The translations under genes and the position numbers were made by a program. Under the pieces are notes generated by a model, which saw nothing but the letters and a program-made list of their open reading frames with translations, was not told the DNA's origin and did not search any database. DNA of 11,430 bases from JAAYEB01 sp035306725 (GTDB lineage: Bacteria > Fibrobacterota > Chitinivibrionia > Chitinivibrionales > Chitinispirillaceae). The stretch lies in contig DATGNN010000314.1 in the NCBI GenBank assembly GCA_035306725.1, positions 1 to 11,430 of the forward strand, given 5' to 3'. Shown in pieces: positions 6,439 through 11,430 of this stretch. Numbering within the stretch: position 1 is the first letter of the stretch; every line of letters starts with the position of its first letter.

Positions 6439-7404
6439 ATGATTATTAATTATAAGAGAAATCATTGGGTTATACTGATTGCAGCGGTATTGGCAGGTGG
6501 GGGCTTTGCTACAGATTCAACTGAAGAGTATTTAAACTCCCAACTACAGGGTACAAATTTATATAATCCTGCGTGGGCAGGAATCGCATCCGCACTTTTG
6601 CCAGGTGCAGGACAGTTTTACACGAAGAAATATTTCAAAGCTGGTACATTTGTTGCACTCGAAGCCATAACAGCATCGATTGCTAGCCATCATTACAAAA
6701 ATTACCGATCGTTGTATGACAGTTACAAAAACATGCAGAGCGGAGTATCTGATGCTAAAAGTCCATTAGACAGTGCTATCTTGAGAGAAGATGCATTATT
6801 AGAATATGGCAATGCACGTGAATCGAAAATTCACATGTATAATACATTATCGTGGATGGTTGGCGGGTATCTGTTTAATGTACTTGATGCTGTCAACAGT
6901 ACATCTTTTTTTGATAATTCTGATACAAAAGATCCTCGTGTTGCCGCATGGCTTGCAGCTATACCGGGTTTAGGTTTGGGACATTTATATAACGGTTCGC
7001 TTTCAAAAGCTGGTTTTGTGATAATGACACAGGTTTCTTTGGGTGTTGTAGCTTATAACAACCACAAACTTATGAGAGAGGCAGAGGATAACATATCCCG
7101 TTTTATTAAAATGGAAAAGAAAGTTATTAAAGAAAAAGAGGATTTGGAAACAGATATCGACAAGAAAAGCATTGTCGAAAACGTATTATCAGAAAGCTAC
7201 AAAGACGAGTGGGAATTCAGGCAAAATTCGGCTTTCCGCAATAGAAATACATATTTATGGTATTCCATATTCTTTTATATTTACGGGATTCTTGATGCTG
7301 TTGTGGATGCCCATTTGCACGATTATAGAGAAAAAATGAAACTGTATCCTGATCTGGTTCCTGCCAATGACGGGGCTCATTTACAGATCAATTATAAATT
7401 TTAA
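6439..7404 (+). CDS. Internally duplicated DUF5683/TM2-like membrane protein
   Basis: A 321-residue protein beginning with a signal peptide or membrane anchor (residues 10-24). It contains two copies of one unit. Copy 1 has P44-x10-PGAGQFYTKKYFKAG (55-69), a charged helical stretch, and a hydrophobic segment ending VLDAV (148-152). Copy 2 has P166-x9-PGLGLGHLYNGSLSKAG (176-192), a strongly charged stretch (about 205-262, probably coiled coil) and a hydrophobic segment ending ILDAVVDA (284-290). The PGxGQxYxGxxxKA pattern is that of DUF5683/TM2-type membrane proteins. Function is unknown. There is no recognisable ribosome binding site before the ATG. The LacI-type gene follows after 30 bases on the same strand, so they may be cotranscribed. 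The C-terminus INYKF could also suggest an envelope location. Confidence 0.7.
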   Translation: MIINYKRNHWVILIAAVLAGGGFATDSTEEYLNSQLQGTNLYNPAWAGIASALLPGAGQFYTKKYFKAGTFVALEAITASIASHHYKNYRSLYDSYKNMQSGVSDAKSPLDSAILREDALLEYGNARESKIHMYNTLSWMVGGYLFNVLDAVNSTSFFDNSDTKDPRVAAWLAAIPGLGLGHLYNGSLSKAGFVIMTQVSLGVVAYNNHKLMREAEDNISRFIKMEKKVIKEKEDLETDIDKKSIVENVLSESYKDEWEFRQNSAFRNRNTYLWYSIFFYIYGILDAVVDAHLHDYREKMKLYPDLVPANDGAHLQINYKF

Positions 7405-7434
7405 AGGAATCAATTCTCAAAGGATGGTAAATAT

Positions 7435-8430
7435 ATGGCTGTAACACTCAAGGATATTGCAGAACGTGCCGGTGTAACTTCCGCTACTGTTTCCATGGTA
7501 ATTAATAACAAGCCAAACATTTCAGATGCAACCCGCAAGAAGGTGTTAAAGATTGCCAAAGAGCTTAATTATTATCCAAATGTGATTGCCAGAGGACTGG
7601 CAACCAGAAAATCCAATTCAATCGGTGTAATAGTTCCCAATCTGGCTTCATCATTTGTAGTCAGGGTTCTTCAGGGAATCAAAAGCACAAACAGGGATAT
7701 TGATTACACTGTTCAGCTTTTTGATACTGTCGGGCAGAATGAAAATGAATCGCAGCTTTTTCAGCGCCTGGCACGGGAACGGCGTATTGATGGTGTTATA
7801 CTTATCAGTTCAACCGTTACTGATGAAGAGCTGAATATATTTCGCGATGAAAGTGTGCCCAGCATAGTTGTAGCCCGAAAGTGCGACAGCCTGGATTCTG
7901 TTTATGTCAATAACGAGATGGGGGCATGTGATGCAACGGATTATCTCATTGAAAAAGGTCATACACAGATAGCATGTGTGATAAGCAACAAGCTTGGATT
8001 ACCAACAAAAGAACGTCTGGATGGGTATAAGCAATCACTTTCAAATCATAATCTTTCATTTCAGGAAGATCTGGTGTTTGAAGTTGATGATGATGGTATA
8101 GCAAGCGGTATAGAGGTATTTAGCCGTATTCGTGAGAGGCAGCCGGCTGTGAGTGCTGTATTTGTACCTGCAGGAGATATGGTTGCAATTGGTCTTATTA
8201 AAGAGGCAAAGAAAAGAGAATTAAAGATTCCGCAAAACTGGGCTGTTGTAGGGTTTGATGATATCCCGGCTGCTGAAGTTGTTGAACCGTCACTTACAAC
8301 TGTTCGTCAGCCTAAACTTGAAATGGGTGATTACGCGATAAACATGATTGTTGATAAGATTGAAGGCCGTGAATCTGGTATCAAGCATAAAGAGCTTCCG
8401 ACGAAGTTTATTATCAGGGAGTCTGCATAA
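7435..8430 (+). CDS. LacI/GalR-family transcriptional regulator
   Basis: A 331-residue regulator of standard LacI-family length. Residues 4-25 form the helix-turn-helix (LKDIAERAGVTSATVSMVIN), residues 27-48 the remainder of the DNA-binding headpiece (ISDATRKKVLKIAKELNYYP) and N49-S60 the hinge helix (NVIARGLATRKS). From I63 (IGVIVPN) onward there is a periplasmic-binding-protein-like sensor domain with the family hallmarks RRIDGVILIS, AVVGFDDIPAAEVVEPSLTTVRQP and the end ELPTKFIIRES. Members bind palindromic operators and respond to sugars or nucleosides; the effector cannot be told here. No LacI-type operator (AACG/CGTT-centred palindrome) was found nearby, and no transport or catabolic genes adjoin, so its targets probably lie elsewhere. 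AGG is 11 bases before the ATG. Confidence 0.93.
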   Translation: MAVTLKDIAERAGVTSATVSMVINNKPNISDATRKKVLKIAKELNYYPNVIARGLATRKSNSIGVIVPNLASSFVVRVLQGIKSTNRDIDYTVQLFDTVGQNENESQLFQRLARERRIDGVILISSTVTDEELNIFRDESVPSIVVARKCDSLDSVYVNNEMGACDATDYLIEKGHTQIACVISNKLGLPTKERLDGYKQSLSNHNLSFQEDLVFEVDDDGIASGIEVFSRIRERQPAVSAVFVPAGDMVAIGLIKEAKKRELKIPQNWAVVGFDDIPAAEVVEPSLTTVRQPKLEMGDYAINMIVDKIEGRESGIKHKELPTKFIIRESA

Positions 8431-8523
8431 ATTATATTGGTACCATTAAGGTTAAATAACAGGGCTTTAAATTCGAAGTATTGATATATAGAGCGAATAA
8501 TCTTTCCTTTCTGATAAATACAC

Positions 8524-8874
8524 GGGGGTGTACTGGCTTTCGACGGGAAATGGGAGATATTGAACAGCATGTCGAGGATATCGGTTGGCCTCGTTAATCA
8601 TCCGGTAAAATTATAATTGCCGAAGATTATTCTTTCGCAATGGCTGCTTAATAAAGCGGCAACTTGAGCAGGGAGCGCACTTCTTTTTGCTTGAGCAGTT
8701 TAAGGTGCTGGTCCGGAAAAGGGTACTGGTTTCCGGATGAGATTTTTGGTACTGGGCACATTGTAAGCGGGTTTGTCGGCGTACGGTGTGTCGAGATTAA
8801 AAGACAGACTAAGCATGTAGCGGTTCATATTGATCGTTTTTCGGACAGGGGTTCAACTCCCCTCACCTCCACCA
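8524..8874 (+). ncRNA. ssrA: Transfer-messenger RNA (tmRNA, ssrA), one-piece
   Basis: tmRNA rescues ribosomes stalled on broken mRNAs and tags the nascent chain for proteolysis, working with SmpB. The 5' end carries the conserved block GTGTACTGGCTTTCGACGGG. The first seven bases, GGGGGTG, pair with CACCTCC (8864-8870) to form the acceptor stem with one G-U pair, followed by the encoded ACCA end at 8871-8874. The T arm is AGGGG-TTCAACT-CCCCT (8847-8863). At 351 bases the length is typical. The tag frame starts at a GCC resume codon (8619) and ends in tandem stops at 8649-8654. The gene is standard one-piece, not circularly permuted. Its 3' end borders an accessory region. Confidence 0.97.
8619..8651 (+). 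other. tmRNA tag-peptide reading frame (AEDYSFAMAA)
   Basis: Ten sense codons inside ssrA, from resume codon GCC through GCT GCT, then TAA TAA, encode AEDYSFAMAA. The tag ends in the AA needed for ClpXP-type recognition, but the third residue from the end is Met rather than the usual Leu of LAA tags. The resume codon is inferred from family preference for Ala and from tag length. Confidence 0.85.
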
Positions 8875-8882
8875 TTTTTTTT
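8875..8882 (+). terminator. T-run ending ssrA transcription
   Basis: Eight T residues follow directly after the encoded CCA end. With the stable T-arm/acceptor structure just upstream they can act as the 3' terminator. The stem is 11 bases from the run, so this is not a textbook hairpin. Confidence 0.5.
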
Positions 8883-9034
8883 GTTTATTATTTTATACAA
8901 ATTTACGCGTGGACAAAGCATTTGCTGACATGACCAGCTAAAAACGAGACATGCTCTTCAAATAAGAACGCTAAAGTCGAGATTTACACTATTTTGAGTC
9001 ACTGGCACGAAATATGTTAGGATTTAGAATTGGC

Positions 9035-9063
9035 TTGAAGAATGGGGCGTTAAAAGATATATT
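9035..9063 (+). promoter_or_regulatory. Promoter of the HEPN-cassette
   Basis: TTGAAG (9035-9040, four of six) and TATATT (9058-9063, five of six) are separated by 17 bases. Transcription from about 9070 would give a 93-base leader including the palindrome before the ATG at 9163. Confidence 0.45.
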
Positions 9064-9131
9064 ATTTAGTTAACAATACCTGCCACGCCTCTCTTTGTGG
9101 ATGCGCAAAATGATGGGTTTTTTTATCTTAA

Positions 9132-9153
9132 AATTTAATATCTATATTAAATT
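9132..9153. promoter_or_regulatory. 22-base palindrome before the two-gene cassette, candidate operator
   Basis: AATTTAATAT at 9132-9141 and ATATTAAATT at 9144-9153 are exact reverse complements around a two-base centre. The palindrome ends nine bases before the start codon. Such a site suits autoregulation by a cassette protein, as in toxin-antitoxin modules; its pure A/T composition makes chance symmetry less unlikely than the length suggests. Confidence 0.4.
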
Positions 9154-9162
9154 AAATATTTT

Positions 9163-9651
9163 ATGAAAACTGCTACACAAACAAAAAAGCAGAAAGAAGC
9201 AGCAGACTGGTCATTACGCCCACGAATAGAAGTCAAAAAAGAAAAACACTATTCTGCAGACGAGCTTATTGATGCGTATTTCAGGGGTAGAAGAGACCAG
9301 TTTGAAGAGGACAAAAAAATACTTCTTGAATCTTTTTCTGAAAACCTCAAAAGAGCCAAACAGGTTTGCGAGGAATTCTTCCTTTCTCTTGAGCAGAACG
9401 AGGTCGGTTGTTCCTTCGTTTCTTTGAGAGCTATGACCATTTCTCATTTCGACGCAATTTTTGTTGTTCCAAAACAAAAATTTGTAGCACTCGACTTCGA
9501 TGCCATTTATCGTCTGGCACGGGAGAAGAAAAAAGAAGTAACAACAAACACTTTCAATTTCTCTTTTTCATTTATGCCTCTCACAGATTCCCTGAACGAG
9601 GGGCGGATGCTGACTGATGGCTACATTATGAAATATGCAAAAAAAGATTAG
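9163..9651 (+). CDS. Unrecognised protein, first gene of a HEPN-containing pair; possible degenerate MNT-type partner
   Basis: A 162-residue cytosolic-looking protein with no signal peptide. Residues 1-30 are basic and probably disordered; residues 31-78 form a highly charged helical region (SADELIDAYF to FFLSLEQ). The C-terminal half reads as alternating strands and helices: SLRAMTISHFDAIFVV (87-102), DFDAIYRLAREKKKE (111-125), TFNFSFSFM and LTDGYIMKY near the end. The SLRA...FDAIFVV segment is faintly like the GSRA...SDIDLxVV signature of minimal nucleotidyltransferases, but both glycines and the DxD pair are missing. That resemblance and the following HEPN gene suggest a degenerate MNT-type antitoxin; this is inference. 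The stop overlaps the next gene by 17 bases, so translation is probably coupled. No clear ribosome binding site precedes the ATG. Confidence 0.7.
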   Translation: MKTATQTKKQKEAADWSLRPRIEVKKEKHYSADELIDAYFRGRRDQFEEDKKILLESFSENLKRAKQVCEEFFLSLEQNEVGCSFVSLRAMTISHFDAIFVVPKQKFVALDFDAIYRLAREKKKEVTTNTFNFSFSFMPLTDSLNEGRMLTDGYIMKYAKKD

Positions 9652-10033
9652 TATAGATCACGCAAGGCATAATGAAAAGGTATGCAAATACCTGAATAAA
9701 AAACCTGAATTTGCGGATTGGGTTATCACAACTGCCTTCTATTCTGCATTACATTACCTCAGAAATAAAATTTTTCCTGTCAACATTGCTAAAAACGGAA
9801 AAAAAATAAAGGTTACCGATTTCGACAATTACTGTCTAATAAAGCATATCAACAAAGGTAAGCACAGCACTTTTTCCAATCTTGTTGAGGAAATAGCTCC
9901 AGAATTATCCGACCATTATAATCAGTTAAAAGATCTCTCCTGGACTGCACGATATAACTGCTACGAATATGATCGGGAGTTATCAAACCTTGCTATGAAG
10001 AAACTTGAAATCATCAAAAGCAAATGCCACTAA
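9635..10033 (+). CDS. HEPN-like domain protein (putative toxin half of the pair)
   Basis: A 132-residue, mostly alpha-helical protein. The pattern HNEKVCKYLNKKPEFADWVITTAFYSALHY (12-41), then KHSTFSNLVEEIAPEL (76-91) and LKDLSWTARYNCYEY (98-112), matches the layout of HEPN-type proteins: a helix with a FYSALHY core, a loop, and a final helix with an S-x2-ARY-type motif. Many HEPN proteins are RNases using an R-x4-6-H motif and act as toxins or in defence. Here R106 is followed by YNCYEYD with no His in range, so the classic RNase motif is not visible and nuclease activity is uncertain. It overlaps the preceding gene by 17 bases, typical of paired modules. Its TAA shares bases with the stop of a convergent small ORF. 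Confidence 0.7.
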   Translation: MQKKISIDHARHNEKVCKYLNKKPEFADWVITTAFYSALHYLRNKIFPVNIAKNGKKIKVTDFDNYCLIKHINKGKHSTFSNLVEEIAPELSDHYNQLKDLSWTARYNCYEYDRELSNLAMKKLEIIKSKCH

Positions 10034-10185
10034 TCCCTGTCCCAATTACTTCTGATAAGCCCCTGAATGCCAGAAAGAAATGCAACACTATATTTTGGTC
10101 CATAACCTTCCATGTTTCTGGTTAAAACAAAAAGAACATGAATCGGGTTTAAAATTGATGAATCGTTTTTTTTTGAAAAAAACAT
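10030..10185 (-). CDS. Small hypothetical ORF (51 residues), convergent with the HEPN gene
   Basis: ATG at 10185 to TAG at 10030. The C-terminal half (RNMEGYGPKYSVAFLSGI, then QGLIRSNWDRD) has the composition of a genuine folded protein segment rather than random frame, which is why it is listed. The first codons include a run of nine A residues, a spot prone to frameshifts, so this may be the end of a longer broken gene; the frame upstream is closed by a TGA 13 codons before the ATG. Its stop and the HEPN stop share the bases CTAA. No family was recognised and no ribosome binding site is evident. Coding status is uncertain. Confidence 0.35.
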   Translation of the reverse strand: MFFSKKNDSSILNPIHVLFVLTRNMEGYGPKYSVAFLSGIQGLIRSNWDRD

Positions 10186-10201
10186 GTGAATTAAACAGAT
10201 T

Positions 10202-10281
10202 CCGGGTATCGGGTATCATTTTCGTTTTATTCAAAAACTGATAATTAAACTCCGGAATAGGTGCCGGTTTAAACCGGAATA
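10202..10281. repeat. Cluster of short repeats with a 14-base palindrome
   Basis: CGGGTAT occurs twice in tandem (10203-10216). CCGGAATA occurs at 10252-10259 and again at 10274-10281, the second copy overlapping the perfect palindrome CCGGTTTAAACCGG (10264-10277). The cluster lies in a non-coding gap between two minus-strand small ORFs in the accessory region. Role unknown; it could be a recombination scar or a regulator site. Confidence 0.4.
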
Positions 10282-10316
10282 TACAAACCCCACGACTGCA
10301 ACGGTTGCGAACCCCA

Positions 10317-10457
10317 TTAATCTTTATCAGTGCGAACCTTTTTACATTGCCACTGACGCTTGCGGCTGCGACGGCAAGTTTGATTCATACAAAACTTCTG
10401 GTTGCTGCGGTTGGGGGAAAACGTGCATCTGCAATGCTCGCATACCTTTTTTTTCAT
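10317..10457 (-). CDS. Four-cysteine zinc-finger-like small protein, probably truncated
   Basis: A 46-residue frame from ATG 10457 to TAA 10317, preceded by CAGG about 12 bases upstream. It reads MKKKVCEHCRC, TFSPN, then NQKFCMNQTCRRSRKRQWQ, giving paired cysteines C6-x2-C9 and C23-x4-C28 (plus C11) followed by an Arg-rich helix. This is the layout of a family of small treble-clef-like proteins with the pattern CxxC...F.P....Q.YC...C...R..WQ that I recall from many bacteria, usually continuing with DPDYR-x-NQ. Here the frame stops exactly where the Tyr would be (TDKD then TAA), and the bases after it read WGSQ in frame, so a nonsense mutation in a longer gene is plausible. DNA or RNA binding is inferred only. 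Confidence 0.55.
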   Translation of the reverse strand: MKKKVCEHCRCTFSPNRSNQKFCMNQTCRRSRKRQWQCKKVRTDKD

Positions 10458-10565
10458 AGATATTCGCCTGAAAGTGTAAATCTAAAAAGCTAATTTCAGG
10501 AAAATTATACAGGGGGGGTTTTATTGAAATAAAACAGGTGGAATTTATCTGAAAATTATAAAAGC

Positions 10566-10860
10566 TGGATCACTTCGAATGTGATTTTTCTTGATGCACC
10601 GGGTATTTTCAGCAGTTTCGAGAGGAAATGGAAATGATTTTCACCTTCCTTGCCGAGCGTTATGAAAGAAAAAGCATCATGATTACCAGTAATCTTGTTT
10701 TAGCGAGTGGGACAAAATATTCAAAGATCCTATAACTGCTGCTACCGCAATAGACCACCTTGTACACCATTCCACTAATCTCGAATTATAATGAATCGAT
10801 AGCTACAGAACTAACCACGCAATAAAAATTAAAGAGAAAGGAGTCAAAACCAACTATAAA
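10566..10860 (+). pseudogene. Decayed istB, IS21-family helper ATPase (C-terminal remnant)
   Basis: Three frames in succession give recognisable IstB sequence. From 10566 the frame reads SNVIFLDAPG (around the Walker B region); from 10604 a second frame reads GYFQQFREEMEMIFTFL then AERYERKSIMITSNLVL; from 10705 a third frame reads EWDKIFKDPITAATAID then HLVHHSTNLEL, two stops (10789-10794) and IDSYRTNHAIK. IstB is the AAA+ helper that selects and presents targets for the IS21 transposase IstA. Two frameshifts, stops and loss of the N-terminal half including Walker A show that it is dead. No istA or IS21 end repeats are visible in the window. Confidence 0.8.
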
Positions 10861-11168
10861 ATTAAAAGTAATGGGAAAATTTGTTCATTATCGATGAGAA
10901 CTTTTAATTGTCGTTGACCAGTGTTGATTTGAATGGTTTACAATTGATTGCCTCAAAGGGTATGAGATTGTAAAATTTGTTAATATATTTGATAAACACC
11001 GATCTGAACCTGATAAATCAGTTCTTTAACATCAAAAAGAACGGGAGTTGGAACTAGGACAAAAAATATCGTCATTCAAAATAAATTTATCTTGATATTA
11101 AATTTTGGATATCTTTGCGAGATGTCGAATTAAATTATCATGAATCATTTAATGAAGAATAAAGTAGT
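10861..11168. other. Non-coding or degraded stretch
   Basis: About 300 AT-rich bases with no supportable gene. The istB frame stays open to a TGA at 10914 without clear family similarity. A 33-codon open stretch around 10931-11029 (plus strand, including FEWFTIDCLKGYEIVKF) is protein-like in composition but lacks a start and matches nothing I recognise; it may be another gene relic. Confidence 0.4.
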
Positions 11169-11430
11169 CTATATAACTGTTTGAAGGATTCTGTTATAGT
11201 GCTCGAAAGAGATCTTGTCTTCTTTGTAATGCCGATATTCGCATTTTTTCAAGGAATCGAAATCATTTTTTATCAAAAAAGATTTTATGTAGGTTGTAAC
11301 AGATGTGGAAAAAGTTAGATCGAAATCAATTGCTGCAACTATAGCCCTTACAACATTTGTCAAATTTCCGGGGTTGCATTCAATGTAATCAGTGTCATTT
11401 TTGATGAAATCTATCGTGCGAGACTCTATT
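11169..11430 (-). CDS. Unrecognised protein, C-terminal 87 residues (runs off the right edge)
   Basis: The frame is open from the window edge to a TAG at 11169, so this is the tail of a longer gene rather than a short ORF starting internally at a TTG. The readable part includes DFIKNDTDYIECNPGNLTN, then VVRAIVAAIDFDLTFS and a charged end (KKCEYRHYKEDKISFEHYNRI). Composition is that of a soluble, mixed alpha/beta or helical protein; no motif or family was recognised. It points toward the istB relic and the HEPN cassette and belongs to the accessory region. Confidence 0.5.
   Translation of the reverse strand, partial: IESRTIDFIKNDTDYIECNPGNLTNVVRAIVAAIDFDLTFSTSVTTYIKSFLIKNDFDSLKKCEYRHYKEDKISFEHYNRILQTVI

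Noticed and set aside
8331..8570. 79-residue open frame on the minus strand
   Set aside because: Antisense to the LacI-type gene end and the ssrA 5' end, with no protein-like motif or ribosome binding site.
8664..8933. 89-residue open frame on the plus strand
   Set aside because: It lies almost entirely inside the tmRNA gene, whose structure fully explains the sequence.
9214..9617. Three overlapping open frames (two minus, one plus) within the first cassette gene
   Set aside because: Alternative-frame shadows; the 162-residue frame has the overlap with the HEPN-like gene and the better composition.
10305..10493. 62-residue TTG-start frame on the plus strand
   Set aside because: Antisense to the four-cysteine ORF, which has an ATG, a ribosome binding site and a recognisable motif pattern.
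8841..11430. Attachment-site duplication of the ssrA 3' end
   Set aside because: No second copy of the T-arm/acceptor sequence is found to the right within the window.
1..11430. CRISPR arrays and tRNA or rRNA genes
   Set aside because: No regularly spaced repeats and no cloverleaf-like sequence other than the tRNA-like part of the tmRNA.

Overview
The window is AT-rich bacterial chromosome, and the genes point to a diderm (Gram-negative-type) organism. Evidence is a LolA-like periplasmic protein with a signal peptide, a probable outer-membrane beta-barrel protein ending in Phe, and a secreted or membrane protein with a repeated PGxGQxY motif. A member of the FCB/Fibrobacterota-like groups would fit, but no single marker here settles the phylum.

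Positions 1-5706 are ordinary chromosome. From the left edge come uppP (minus strand, cut by the window), a probable outer-membrane protein (minus), a divergent region of about 330 bases carrying a 65-base near-perfect hairpin that looks like a REP/MITE-type element, a LolA-like gene (plus), a SAM hydrolase/halogenase-family gene (DUF62, minus) that overlaps the LolA-like gene tail to tail, and htpG (Hsp90, minus). Intrinsic terminators lie between the outer-membrane gene and uppP, and between htpG and the DUF62 gene. Each is only about 12-20 bases from the next start codon.

Positions 5707-8874, all on the plus strand, hold a short SprA-related HExxH protein, an internally duplicated DUF5683/TM2-like membrane protein, a LacI/GalR-type repressor 30 bases after it, and a complete one-piece tmRNA gene (ssrA) encoding the tag AEDYSFAMAA.

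Everything right of ssrA looks accessory. It holds a two-gene overlapping cassette (a possible degenerate MNT-type protein plus a HEPN-like protein) with a good promoter and a 22-base palindrome just before its start, a convergent 51-residue ORF, a 46-residue four-cysteine zinc-finger-like ORF, a decayed istB (IS21 helper ATPase) in three frames, and the C-terminal part of an unrecognised gene at the right edge. This fits the common use of ssrA as an island insertion site, but no attachment-site duplication is visible.

The most notable observation is in the DUF62 protein. Two of the three residues of the SAM-hydrolase Asp-Arg-His triad are replaced, and the active-site motifs (PDTGIDSR and TFYGRD) resemble those of the SAM-dependent fluorinase/chlorinase branch of the superfamily.
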